A stretch of 64,000 nt of DNA, from contig CALBSQ010000412.1 in assembly GCA_937967325.1 (NCBI GenBank), positions 14,052 to 78,051 of the forward strand, read 5' to 3'. Of this stretch, positions 53,192 through 61,856 are shown one piece after another (the first letter of the stretch is position 1; every line of letters begins with the position of its first letter). A program made the translations under genes and the position numbers. Under the pieces are notes generated by a model. The model did no database searches and had not been told where the DNA came from. It saw nothing but the letters and a program-made list of their open reading frames with translations. The stretch comes from an uncultured Chloroflexota bacterium. Its GTDB lineage: Bacteria; Chloroflexota; UBA4733.

Positions 53192-54469
53192 ATGGGGCAG
53201 GTGCCGGCGAAGCAAGCGCGTCCGGAGAGCCGGCGCAGTCGCTTCTTGCCGCCGGAGACGACTCCTGACGCGGTCGTGCTGCTCTGGACGCGCGGCATCC
53301 GCGCCGTCGGCGACGGCTTCGTGAGCGTGCTGCTGCCGCTCTATTTGCTCGCCCTGGGCTTCGGCGGCCTGGGCGTTGGGGTCATCACCACGGCGACGCT
53401 GCTCGGCTCGGCGGCGCTGACCCTGCTGGTGGGGCTGGCAGCCCACCGGTTTCGCCGCCGCCGGCTGCTGGTCGCCGCCTCGCTTCTCATGGCGGCGACC
53501 GGCGTCGGCTTCGCGGTGCTGCACGGCTTCTGGCCGCTGGTGATCGTCGCCGTCGTCGGGACGCTCAACCCGTCCAGCGGCGACGTGAGCGTGTTCCTGC
53601 CGCTGGAGCAGGCGCTGGTAGCACAGACTGTCGTGGATCGCTGGCGTACCGCGCTGTTCGCCCGCTACGCCCTGGTGGGCTCGCTGGCCGGGGCCGTCGG
53701 CGCGCTCCTGAGCGGCCTGCCGTCATTCGTCGCGGCGCGCACGGGGCTGGACCTGCGACAGGCCCTGTCCGCGATGTTCCTCCTCTACGCGCTGCTGGGG
53801 CTGGTCGCGCTGGTGCTCTACCGGCGGCTCTCGCCAGGCGTCGAGCCGGACACGGCCGTCTCCGGAGCCCCGCTGCGCGAGTCGCGGCGCATCGTCGCCA
53901 CGCTGGCCGGGCTGTTCAGCCTGGACGCGTTTGGCGGCGGCTTCGTGGTGCAGTCGCTGCTGGCGCTCTGGCTGTTCCAACGCTTCACGCTGCCGGCGGC
54001 GACGGCGGGGACGATCTTCTTCTGGGCGGGCGTGCTCTCGGCCGGCTCCTTCCTGGTGGCCGTGCCACTGGCGAGGCGGTTCGGCCTGGTCAATACGATG
54101 GTGTTCACGCACCTGCCCTCCAACCTCTTCCTGATGCTCGTCCCGTTCATGCCGAATCTGCCCCTGGCGATCCTGCTCCTCCTGGCGCGGAGCGCGCTCT
54201 CGCAGATGGACGTGCCGACGCGCAACTCGTATGTTATGGCGGTCGTGTCGCCTGCGGAGCGCTCGGCGGCGGTCAGCGTGACCTCGGTCCCGCGCAGCCT
54301 GGCCGCCGCGGCCAGCCCGGTGCTCGCGGGCTACCTGCTCGCGCTCTCGCCGTTCGGCTGGCCGCTGGTGATCGGTGGGGCCGTCAAGGGCGTCTACGAC
54401 CTGTTGCTGCTGGCGCTGTTCGCCAAGGTGCGGCCACCGGAGGAGGCGGAGCGGGCCGAGCGGCGATGA
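53192..54469 (+). CDS. Major facilitator superfamily transporter
   Basis: 425 residues, about 12 hydrophobic helices. MFS loop-like motif after TM2 (GLAAHRFRRRRLLVAASLLM) and a second half starting LARRFGLVNTMVFTHLPSNL. Pattern TLNPSSGDVSVFLPLEQALV and RSALSQMDVPTRNSYVMAVV. Starts 16 bp after the propeller gene. Given the ChrB neighbours and the absence of ChrA, it is the likely efflux component. Specificity is inferred from context only. Confidence 0.88.
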   Translation: MGQVPAKQARPESRRSRFLPPETTPDAVVLLWTRGIRAVGDGFVSVLLPLYLLALGFGGLGVGVITTATLLGSAALTLLVGLAAHRFRRRRLLVAASLLMAATGVGFAVLHGFWPLVIVAVVGTLNPSSGDVSVFLPLEQALVAQTVVDRWRTALFARYALVGSLAGAVGALLSGLPSFVAARTGLDLRQALSAMFLLYALLGLVALVLYRRLSPGVEPDTAVSGAPLRESRRIVATLAGLFSLDAFGGGFVVQSLLALWLFQRFTLPAATAGTIFFWAGVLSAGSFLVAVPLARRFGLVNTMVFTHLPSNLFLMLVPFMPNLPLAILLLLARSALSQMDVPTRNSYVMAVVSPAERSAAVSVTSVPRSLAAAASPVLAGYLLALSPFGWPLVIGGAVKGVYDLLLLALFAKVRPPEEAERAERR

Positions 54470-54489
54470 TGGCCCCGCTCTGCCCCTTA

Positions 54490-55449
54490 CTAGCGCTGGC
54501 CGCGCAGCCGGTCCAACTCTGCCTCCAGCGCCCGCCGCGCCGCCGCTTCCCGCTCCGCCCGGCCCTGCGCCTGGAGCGCTTCCGCCCGCGCCAGCTGCTC
54601 CCGCTCCACCGATTGGCGTTCGCGCGCTGCCGCTTCCTGCGCTTCCCGCCGCGCCAGGTGTTCACGCTCCTCAGCCGCCCGCGCTTCCTGGCGCGCCGCC
54701 TGCTCCCGCTCCGCCATCAGGCGCGCTTGCTCTCTGGCCAGGCGCGCTTGCTCCTGCGCTTGCCGTGCCTGCTCCTCCGCCAGGCGCGCCTGGCCCTGCG
54801 CCTCCTGGCGCAATGCGACTTCCCGGCGCAACCGCGGCTCCACGTCCCCGATCAGCGGGAACACCTCCCCGCTCGCCCGGTCCACCGCCCGCACCCAGTC
54901 GTCCACCACCCGCCAGCCAAAGGGGATCAGCCCACTCCACAGCGTCTCTCCCGCCGCCAGCCGGTAGCGATCGGCACTGCCGTCGGGGCGGTCGCCCAAG
55001 AGCCAGGCTTGCAGCCGGGGTTCTGGCGCGAAGTCCCCGCTCGGATCGAGCACCACATACTCGCGCACGCCCTCGCGGCGGTACCAGTCCCGCTTCTCCG
55101 TCAGGTCGCCATTCTCAAGAGAGCTCGGGGAGAGCACTTCAATCACCAGATCGGGGGCTTTGCCTTCGACCCAGAGTTCGTAGCGCGGGCGCACGGCGTC
55201 CGCCACGCCCAGCGCCACCAGGATGTCCGGTTCCTTATAGTCCCGCAGGTTTGTGGGATCGCGATGGACGCGGAGCTCGGCCGCCACATAGCACTGGGGA
55301 CCGGCGAGCCGGCCGCGCAGGGGGTAGTGCAGGCTGTCGACGGTGTCGCGGTGGTCCTGCCCGGCCAACGGCTCGTCCTGTTCCTCGCTCTCGAGCAGGG
55401 CCCAGAGGGCACCCCGCGGCCAGTCTAGAGCGGCGATTTCTGCGCGCAT
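54490..55449 (-). CDS. Uma2-family protein with long C-terminal coiled coil
   Basis: Residues 1-about 200 are Uma2 (YVAAELRVHRDPTNLRDYKE, PDLVIEVLSPSSLENGDLTE, KRDWYRREGVREYVVLDPSG) with the acidic nuclease-site residues. Residues about 205-319 are a charged heptad-like helix rich in Ala, Arg, Glu and Gln (QARLAEEQARQAQEQARLAR), likely a coiled coil for oligomerisation. Convergent with the MFS gene. Confidence 0.87.
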   Translation of the reverse strand: MRAEIAALDWPRGALWALLESEEQDEPLAGQDHRDTVDSLHYPLRGRLAGPQCYVAAELRVHRDPTNLRDYKEPDILVALGVADAVRPRYELWVEGKAPDLVIEVLSPSSLENGDLTEKRDWYRREGVREYVVLDPSGDFAPEPRLQAWLLGDRPDGSADRYRLAAGETLWSGLIPFGWRVVDDWVRAVDRASGEVFPLIGDVEPRLRREVALRQEAQGQARLAEEQARQAQEQARLAREQARLMAEREQAARQEARAAEEREHLARREAQEAAARERQSVEREQLARAEALQAQGRAEREAAARRALEAELDRLRGQR

Positions 55450-55783
55450 GCTGCCTCGCTTCCTGGTCCAGCAAGCCTAGCATGCCCGACGCGAACTCGT
55501 CTGAACGGCGGGCCGGTAGCTGATGGGCAAGAGCCGGCGTGGCGTACCGCCATTTGGCGCGTACCCTGTGGCAACGACGCCGCGTCCGTCGGAGCAGCGG
55601 ATGGTCCTCCACAACATCCGTGGGGAGACATGGGAGCGCCTCCTCCGAGGTCATGAGCAGAGCAGCGCGCTACGCTGTCTATCTACGCTCAGGACTGCCC
55701 GGCCGCGCCAACTCCGCGCACCGGCAGCCCCTCGTCAGTGTCGGTGGGCGGATGGACGAACTGCTCAGGCCGGAACAGGCGAC

Positions 55784-57133
55784 GGGAGACGGCTGGTGGA
55801 ACTGCGACGTTTCCGGCGTGTCGAAGCCTTCTATCGCCGGGCGGAGCGCTTTTTGCTGGCGCGCGAGGTGGAGCACAGCCTGATCCTTGGCCTGATGGAT
55901 GCCGAGCAGGCGCGGAGGCGGGCGCGGGAAGCGGATGAGGCGCTGGCCCGCGGCGAGGTGTGGGGGCCGCTGCATGGCGTGCCCTTCACGCTGAAAGACG
56001 CCCACGCGACGGCGGGCATGCGCACCACCACCGGGTTCCCGCCGTTGGCCAACTATGTGCCGAAGGTCGATAGCACCGTTACCGCGCGCCTCAAGGCCGC
56101 GGGCGGCATTCTCATGGGCAAAACGAACGTGCATGTGATGCTGGCCGATCCTGCACAAACCAATAATCCAATCTTTGGCCGCACCAGGAACCCCTGGAAT
56201 ACGGAGCGCACGCCGGGCGGCTCCGGCGGCGGGGCGGCAGCGGCGCTGGCTGCCGGGATGACCCCGTTTGAGATCGGCACCGACCTTTCCGGCTCGATCC
56301 GCATTCCCGCGCATTTTTGCGGCCTGTTTGGTCTGAAGCCAACCGAACAGCGCGTCCCGCTCACCGGGCTGATCCCCGGTCTCTCCACACCCAGATCCGT
56401 CCGCATCATGTCCTGTATTGGACCAATGGCACGCAGCGTCGAGGATCTGGCGCTGCTGTACTCGATCATCGCCGGGCCGGATGGACGCGACACCGAAGTA
56501 GCGCCGGCGCCGGTTGACGAGATGTCCAACCTCGAGCTCAAGCAGCTGCGGATCGCCGTTGCTCCCACCTTTCCGGGCTTCCCCGTGGCGGCGGAGATTC
56601 GCGCTGCCGTGGAAGAGCTCGCCAGGCAGCTCCACCCCTTGTGTGCAGCCGTGGGAGCAGCGACGCTGCCGGCGGTGGATTTCCACCAGGAGCTCGTGAG
56701 CGCCGGGGCATTAACTGGCATGACAACCGGAGCATTCCAACCGGAAGAGCAGGAACGACCAGCCACCCTCGCCCGCTATCTGGAAGCCCTTCACAATCGC
56801 GACCAGTCCATTGTCGCCTGGGAGCAATTCTTCGCCGAGTGGGATATGCTCCTGTGCCCGCCCTCCATGGTGGCGGCATTTCCGCACTGCGAACCGGGAT
56901 CGCCCCTGCGAGTCGACGGTCAGGAAGTCGTCTACTGGATGGTCAGCGCCCACAGCACGGTGTTCAATTACACTGGGCACCCGGCAGTCGTGCTCCCGTA
57001 TAGCGTGGACCGCGACGGCCTACCGATTGGGATACAGGTGGTAGGGAAACGCTGGGATGAGTCGCATCTGCTGGGGATTGCCAAGGCGCTATCGACGGTC
57101 ACTGGCGCATTTCGGCGACCACCGGGCTATTAG
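55784..57133 (+). CDS. Amidase-signature-family hydrolase with abnormal N-terminus
   Basis: Amidase signature enzyme. Catalytic Lys in GVPFTLKDAHATAG, cis-Ser region RTPGGSGGGAAAALAAGM (relatives have GGSSGGS; the second Ser is Gly), and nucleophile Ser in GTDLSGSIRIPAHFCG. C-terminal PAVVLPYSVDRDGLPIGIQV. Homology starts only at about 55815 (RRVEAFYRRAERF); the frame is open upstream to 55523 but codes for an Arg/Ala-rich segment unlike the family, so the normal first about 30-50 residues are damaged or the start lies in this region (listed start approximate). Confidence 0.78.
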   Translation, partial: GRRLVELRRFRRVEAFYRRAERFLLAREVEHSLILGLMDAEQARRRAREADEALARGEVWGPLHGVPFTLKDAHATAGMRTTTGFPPLANYVPKVDSTVTARLKAAGGILMGKTNVHVMLADPAQTNNPIFGRTRNPWNTERTPGGSGGGAAAALAAGMTPFEIGTDLSGSIRIPAHFCGLFGLKPTEQRVPLTGLIPGLSTPRSVRIMSCIGPMARSVEDLALLYSIIAGPDGRDTEVAPAPVDEMSNLELKQLRIAVAPTFPGFPVAAEIRAAVEELARQLHPLCAAVGAATLPAVDFHQELVSAGALTGMTTGAFQPEEQERPATLARYLEALHNRDQSIVAWEQFFAEWDMLLCPPSMVAAFPHCEPGSPLRVDGQEVVYWMVSAHSTVFNYTGHPAVVLPYSVDRDGLPIGIQVVGKRWDESHLLGIAKALSTVTGAFRRPPGY

Positions 57134-57174
57134 TTGCAGCCGCCGGAGCAGTGGTCGGTCAGCAGGGCGTACGC

Positions 57175-57360
57175 TCACTCGCCGCGCATCCAGTCGGCTG
57201 CCCGCTTCGCCTTGAGGCTCTCGGCCATCTCGTGCAGAACCTGATGGGTCCATGCCGGGCGGAACAGGTTGTGTTCGGCCGCAAGGAGGAGGGTGTCGCG
57301 CACGGCCGCAGACCACAAAGCATTGGCGTCGAGTAATGCAATGAGGGACACCCCTGCCAT
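57175..57360 (-). pseudogene. Truncated PIN-domain (VapC-like) toxin
   Basis: 61 residues: VSLIALLDANALWSAAVRDT, then LLLAAEHNLFRPAWTHQVLH and EMAESLKAKRAADWMRGE, then stop. The first PIN motif (LDAN) and the next helices match this subfamily, which is about 180 residues, but the second and third acidic motifs are missing. Follows the antitoxin by one base. Probably inactive toxin remnant. Confidence 0.75.
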
Positions 57361-57361
57361 G

Positions 57362-57805
57362 CTATTCGTACAAGCCCATGTCCTGCGCTTCCCGCGCCAT
57401 TGCTTGCAGCGCGGCCCGACGCGCCTGGCCGCGGGTACGTCGATAGGTCATGACGTCAGTCAGGCGTACGCGACGGTGGCTGCCTGTCCGGTGGAAAGGA
57501 ATCGTGCCGGATTCAAGCAACTGCACCAAGAATGGTCGGGAGACGTTCAACAGGTCCGCTGCCTGTTGGGTGGTGAGATCGGTATGCACCGGTACAATGG
57601 TGACGGCATTCCCACCAGCAAGCGCATGGACGATCTCCCTGACCATTCGGTTGATGGATTCCGGCAAGGGGATGGTCGCTCCATCTGGCGCGACGAGTCG
57701 GGTCGCACCGGCGTCTACCTGAGACAACCAGTGCTCGAGGGCGTGGATCGTCTGGACATCCGCCTCCGGAGCGAGCATCGGCTCATCGTGCGTCGTGATT
57801 GCCAT
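57362..57805 (-). CDS. Excisionase-type HTH antitoxin
   Basis: 147 residues. The C-terminal LTTQQAADLLNVSRPFLVQL then LESGTIPFHRTGSHRRVRLT and DVMTYRRTR is the MerR/excisionase-like helix-turn-helix of PIN-toxin antitoxins. The N-terminal part holds PLPESINRMVREIVHALAGG. The operon order antitoxin-PIN is usual for this pair; here the toxin is truncated. Confidence 0.85.
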   Translation of the reverse strand: MAITTHDEPMLAPEADVQTIHALEHWLSQVDAGATRLVAPDGATIPLPESINRMVREIVHALAGGNAVTIVPVHTDLTTQQAADLLNVSRPFLVQLLESGTIPFHRTGSHRRVRLTDVMTYRRTRGQARRAALQAMAREAQDMGLYE

Positions 57806-58170
57806 GAGGGTTCCTCACAGCGACAACCGTACCAGGAATTCGAAATAGTCGCAACGCACGCAATTATCGATGTAGCGAGGCCGCCAAGGGGTCGACGTGG
57901 CTGACGGCGCCGCCGATTGTCACGACTGGCGAATGTGGCCTGCTGCCGCGAGGGAGCGCGGTGGGGCGATCGTGGAGCTACCACTCGATCTATGCCCCTC
58001 TCATGGCGACGACCGGCGGCGTCTACCGTTCAGTGGCGCGGGCAGGACACACGGCGAGCGGACATCGTAGTCGGTGGTGCTGAAGAAAGAAGTGCGTCGC
58101 GGGTGGCGACACGGCGTGAAGCAACCTCACCTGCATGTCGTCGTGCATGGCAGACCCTGGGGCGGTGTAG
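57806..58170. other. Intergenic stretch, no gene recognised
   Basis: About 365 bp with no convincing frame on either strand and no repeats noticed. Somewhat lower GC near 57840-57890, which may hold the antitoxin promoter, but no consensus pair was found. Confidence 0.4.
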
Positions 58171-58356
58171 CGGAGGAAGCTCCCCCCCATCTTCTACACC
58201 GTGCTGGGCATCAGCATGGCCTGCCTGGCGATCGGCTTCCCGCAGCCGACGACCCAGCTCGCCGAGTTGATCGACGGCTGCTCGACCGTCTGGCGCATGG
58301 GTTTCGGCGCGATCATCGGCCTGATCAGCGGCACAATCCGTGGATGGGTGCGTTAG
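58171..58356 (+). pseudogene. Small membrane-protein fragment without clear start
   Basis: The frame ending at TAG 58354-58356 reads PIFYTVLGISMACLAIGFPQ, then an amphipathic turn and MGFGAIIGLISGTIRGWVR, two hydrophobic helices of non-random look. A stop (TAG 58168-58170) precedes it and seven C (58182-58188) lie near the expected start, so the 5' end may be frameshifted. GTG 58201 or ATG 58216 would give only part of helix one. Confidence 0.35.
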
Positions 58357-58461
58357 CTCAGGTTTCCGCATCCACCTCATCAGGCAGGTTTCGTTCTGCC
58401 ACGGACGTTGGCGAAGCGTGGATTCGCAAGCAACGTCTGTGGTCGGAGGCATTGCTGACTC

Positions 58462-58493
58462 TTGACATGGGCTCCTTTGCTCGGTATAGTACC
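58462..58493 (+). promoter_or_regulatory. Promoter of the padR-membrane protein pair
   Basis: TTGACA (58462-58467), 17 bp, TATAGT (58485-58490). The -10 box lies in a near-palindrome GGTATAGTACC (58483-58493), a likely operator for the PadR protein encoded 125 bp downstream. Confidence 0.7.
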
Positions 58494-58617
58494 AATACGG
58501 CTATAACCATAGTGAGCATAGATGGCGACACGGGTCGTCGCTCGCGGTAGCGCCGGTTGGCAGGGTGGTTTGCATGCCGCTGCCCTCGGACGTACTGGAA
58601 GGAAAGGCGATGTTGCG

Positions 58618-58986
58618 ATGGCGCGTTCGCAAGGGCTTGGTTTGACGTCCGCGGAGTTCCAGATCCTGCTCGCGCTGGCCGATAGTGAGCGGCACGGCTA
58701 CGAGATCATGCAGGTGATCGCGCGAGAGAGCCGGGGCGCACTAGCGCTGGGGCCAACCACCCTGTACCGGTCCATCCGCACCCTCCTGCAGCGGGGGCTG
58801 ATCGAGGAGTCTGCCCAGCGACCGGATCCGGAACACGACGACGAGCGGCGCCGCTACTACCGGCTCACGAGCGGTGGCTGGGAGACGGCCGGCACGGAGG
58901 TGGAGCGGCTACGGCGGCTGGTGCTCGTAGCGGACAGCAAGTCCCTCACCGGGCCGGCTTGGCGTCGAAAGGTGGGGGAGTCGTGA
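58618..58986 (+). CDS. PadR-family transcriptional regulator
   Basis: 122 residues. Winged helix LTSAEFQILLALADSERHGY then EIMQVIARES, LGPTTLYRSIRTLLQRGLIE and DDERRRYYRLTSGG, followed by a C-terminal dimerisation helix. ATG 58618 follows GGAAGGAAAGG; a longer in-frame start (58522) is rejected. The stop overlaps the GTG of the membrane protein gene, so the two are coupled. Confidence 0.9.
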   Translation: MARSQGLGLTSAEFQILLALADSERHGYEIMQVIARESRGALALGPTTLYRSIRTLLQRGLIEESAQRPDPEHDDERRRYYRLTSGGWETAGTEVERLRRLVLVADSKSLTGPAWRRKVGES

Positions 58987-60305
58987 AGGAGTCGTCACAG
59001 GCAGTCGCCTGGTCGGTCCGCCTCTATGCGCTGCTGCTCGCTGTCCTGCCGGCCGATTTCCGGCGGGAATACCACGAGCTCCTGCTGCAGACCTTTCGCG
59101 ACCTCTGCCGGGACAGCTTTGCTGCGCACGGCGCGGCAGGTCTGGCGGCGGTCTGGCTGCACGCCCTGGCGGATTTGCTTGGCGGCGCCGCCGGCGAATG
59201 GGGACGAACGTTGCGTTCAGGAGGGCATGCCATGCGTCGATCAACACTGGGCGGCATCGTGGCGGGCGGCGCCACCGTCGCGCTGATCCTGCTACTCGGC
59301 GTGCTGGGGAGGGGCGCCGGGCCGCGGCTCCCGCTGATACTGGTGCTCGCCACTGTTGCGCTGGTCACCTTGCTCGCTCCGCTCCGGCGACCGCGCGCCG
59401 GACTCGTGGGAGCAAACGACAGCACGTCCCCGGCCGCGGTCGGGAGCAGCGCTCCCATACCAGTAGAGCCCCAGCCGGCGGCGACATCGGCGCGGAGGGT
59501 CCTGGTGGGCGCCGTCAGTGCGCTCGCCCTGCTCTTGTTCTTACTGCTGGCGTACCTTCGACTGACCCTTCCCGACGCCCTCGCGGCAGGCAACGTCCAG
59601 CCGGGTCCGCGCTTCCAGGTCTGGCTCGGCCTGCAAGGTGAGCGCGACGCGGTCCTGGCTATCCTGGCGGCCGTCCTCGGCGCCTACGTCGCCGTGGCCG
59701 TCCTCAGCAGCCGCCGCCCTACGGTGGACGTCCGTCCCTGGCTGACCGGTGTGGTAGCCGGAGCCGTCGCGGGCCTCCTGGCAGGGGCGGTTGGCCTGAC
59801 GACGGATCTTATCGCGCGCAACCCGCGGCCGACGCTGGGGAGCGCCGACGTCCTGCCGTTCCTCCTGTATGGTGCGCCGATCGTCGCCGGTCTCCTGGCC
59901 GGCAGGGCCACCGGGCAGGCGGTGTACGGCCTCCTCGCCGGCTTCTGGAGCGCAGCCGTCTTCGCGATGGTGCTGGCGACCGGCGGGCTGGCGACGGATC
60001 TCGCGCTGGCCAACCGGCTCGTCCAGACCGTCTGGGACGGCAATCAGGACTGTCGGGCGGTAGCCGGCTCGGCCCTGGCGGCGTGCTCCATCGGCGACGA
60101 TCTGGACGGTTTCTTCCTTGGCCTTCTGCTCCTGCCCCCGCTCGGCCTCGCCCTCGGTAGTGTCGGCGGCCTCCTGGGCCGCGCCCTGGCAGTGGCGGGG
60201 TCACCGGCCGACCGCGCCGCCGCCCCAACCGTTATCGCGCCCCTGCTGTTCTCCGGCCTGCTGCTGCTCGTGCTGCTCGCTCAGGTCGGCGGCAACTTCT
60301 GGTGA
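58983..60305 (+). CDS. Multi-pass membrane protein with permease-prefix-like N-terminus
   Basis: GTG 58983 overlaps the padR stop. Residues 1-70 (VRLYALLLAVLPADFRREYH, then ELLLQTFRDLCRDS) resemble the short cytosolic prefix domain found next to PadR regulators. Then about eight hydrophobic helices with Pro/Ala-rich loops. No ATPase gene follows. PadR-membrane protein pairs commonly respond to membrane-active compounds; the role is unknown. Confidence 0.75.
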   Translation: MKESSQAVAWSVRLYALLLAVLPADFRREYHELLLQTFRDLCRDSFAAHGAAGLAAVWLHALADLLGGAAGEWGRTLRSGGHAMRRSTLGGIVAGGATVALILLLGVLGRGAGPRLPLILVLATVALVTLLAPLRRPRAGLVGANDSTSPAAVGSSAPIPVEPQPAATSARRVLVGAVSALALLLFLLLAYLRLTLPDALAAGNVQPGPRFQVWLGLQGERDAVLAILAAVLGAYVAVAVLSSRRPTVDVRPWLTGVVAGAVAGLLAGAVGLTTDLIARNPRPTLGSADVLPFLLYGAPIVAGLLAGRATGQAVYGLLAGFWSAAVFAMVLATGGLATDLALANRLVQTVWDGNQDCRAVAGSALAACSIGDDLDGFFLGLLLLPPLGLALGSVGGLLGRALAVAGSPADRAAAPTVIAPLLFSGLLLLVLLAQVGGNFW

Positions 60306-60336
60306 CGGCCGCGCCCCGCCGCCGGCGAGGGCGGCC

Positions 60337-60978
60337 TCAGCTCACGATCTCCACGGTATCGTCGTCTTGCAGGCGGTGCTCGCGCCCGACAAGCTGCCCG
60401 TCGAAGCGGGCGGGCGGGCCCCAGAGGCGCGCGACATGGCAGGCCGTCCCAAGCGCCTTATGGAGTGCCGCGGCGGCATCGGCAACGGTCGCCCCAGAAT
60501 GAACGGCGAGCGGCACGGCGTCGGCGGCAACTCGTCCGTCGCCAGCACCCACGCCGTGGGTACCCGCCACCCGCACCCCGTTCTCTTGCACCGTCAAGCC
60601 GAACGGGATCAGCCGACTGCGCAACACGCCGTCCGCGTCCGCCGGCGCCGCCATGACGTCGGGCTCCTTGTAGTCGCGCAGCTTCCTCGGATTGCGATGC
60701 AACCGCAACTCCGCCGCGACGAAGCAGGGCCCAGAGGGCACCGGGCCGGACAGGCGGGTGGTGAGGGCGTGGTAGATGGCGTCGATGGTGAGCCGGTGGT
60801 CCTGCCCTGGGGGCGTGCCTCGCCAGTGCTGCGAATCGACGTTCCCCGCGCCTATCCATTCGGGATCCTCCGCCCGTGACGGAACGTGCTCCGGCGGCGG
60901 ACCTTTCCGGAGGTGGCGCCGCAACGCCTGCTCCCCGATGTCCTCGCGCTCCATGCCGGCTGGGCGCCAGACGACCAA
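60337..60978 (-). pseudogene. Uma2 remnant fused to a TGS domain
   Basis: Residues about 60-135 match the start and end of a Uma2 protein (FVAAELRLHRNPRKLRDYKE; LRSRLIPFGLTVQENGVRV) but the central nuclease part (VIEVLSPS region) is deleted. Residues about 150-213 (VPLAVHSGATVADAAAALHK, VARLWGPPARFDGQLVGREH, RLQDDDTVEIV) match the C-terminal TGS domain of OBG/DRG-type GTPases. The frame is open throughout. A fusion of two gene fragments; probably not functional as Uma2. Confidence 0.7.
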
Positions 60979-61035
60979 GACGACGAATCATCGGAGATCT
61001 CAGGTAGAATGCAATCTAGCGACGAGGAGCGCGAG

Positions 61036-61449
61036 ATGGCTGACACGAACCTGACCCTCTCCATTCCGGAGAAGGTGTATGACGAGCTTCGGCAACGCGC
61101 CTATCTCCATCGGCGCCGGCTCGAGGACGAGGCGACGGTGACACTCGTGGCGGCCGTCGGCGCCGATGACGGACTGCCGGCTGATCTCGCCGCCGCCGTC
61201 GCCGCACTCAGCACGCTCGATGTGGACAGCCTGTGGCGTGTCAGCCGATGCCAGCCAACCGTGGAAGACCGCGTGCTGCTGGACGCATTCGCCGACAAGC
61301 GACGACGGCAGGGAACGACACCCGATGAGGACCGGCGCTTGGCCGAGCTGCTTGACCGGCACGACCGGGTGATGGTTCTGCGTGCCGAGGCCATCGCGCT
61401 GCTCCACCAGCGCGGGATCGACGTGACCGAGCGGGTCGCCAGCGCGTGA
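61036..61449 (+). CDS. Small hypothetical protein paired with HNH endonuclease
   Basis: 137 residues from ATG 61036 (AGGAG 6 nt upstream). Begins MADTNLTLSIPEKVYDELRQ then RAYLHRRRLEDEATVTLVAA, a ribbon-helix-like opening; the rest is helical (LAELLDRHDRVMVLRAEAIA and following). The stop overlaps the GTG of the HNH gene. Such two-gene units recur in Chloroflexota and cyanobacteria; a toxin-antitoxin role is possible but not shown. Confidence 0.75.
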   Translation: MADTNLTLSIPEKVYDELRQRAYLHRRRLEDEATVTLVAAVGADDGLPADLAAAVAALSTLDVDSLWRVSRCQPTVEDRVLLDAFADKRRRQGTTPDEDRRLAELLDRHDRVMVLRAEAIALLHQRGIDVTERVASA

Positions 61450-61856
61450 GCACGGCCCGTGTCGGCCGCCGGTTGCGCCCCCAGGTGCTGGCCGATGCTG
61501 GCGGTCGGTGCGGCTATTGTCGCTCCAGCGAGGAAATCACCGGCACGCCACTGGAGATCGAGCACATGCTGCCGGAGGCCCTCGGTGGGCTGACGCACCG
61601 TGCCAACCTCTGGGCCGCCTGTCGTCACTGCAACGTCCTCAAGAGCGACCGCGTCGAAGCGCCCGACCCGGTGACGGGGGTTCCGGCAAGACTTTTCAAT
61701 CCGCGCGAGCAACGGTGGGTGGAGCATTTCGCCTGGGTTGAGGGTGGAGCACGGATCGCCGGTCAGACGCCGGTTGGTCGCGCAACGGTGGCAGCATTGC
61801 ACCTGAATCGGCCCCTCCTGGTCCAGGCACGACGGCGATGGCCTGTTCCGGCGTGA
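61446..61856 (+). CDS. HNH endonuclease
   Basis: 136 residues, GTG start overlapping the previous stop. GGRCGYCRSSEE (zinc Cys pair), LEIEHMLPEALGG (catalytic His) and NLWAACRHCNVLKSDR (second Cys pair, Asn, Lys) form the HNH metal site. The 3' end overlaps the convergent ATPase gene by 161 bp; the conserved ending VGRATVAALHLNRPLLVQAR supports this gene as real to its stop. Confidence 0.88.
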   Translation: MSTARVGRRLRPQVLADAGGRCGYCRSSEEITGTPLEIEHMLPEALGGLTHRANLWAACRHCNVLKSDRVEAPDPVTGVPARLFNPREQRWVEHFAWVEGGARIAGQTPVGRATVAALHLNRPLLVQARRRWPVPA

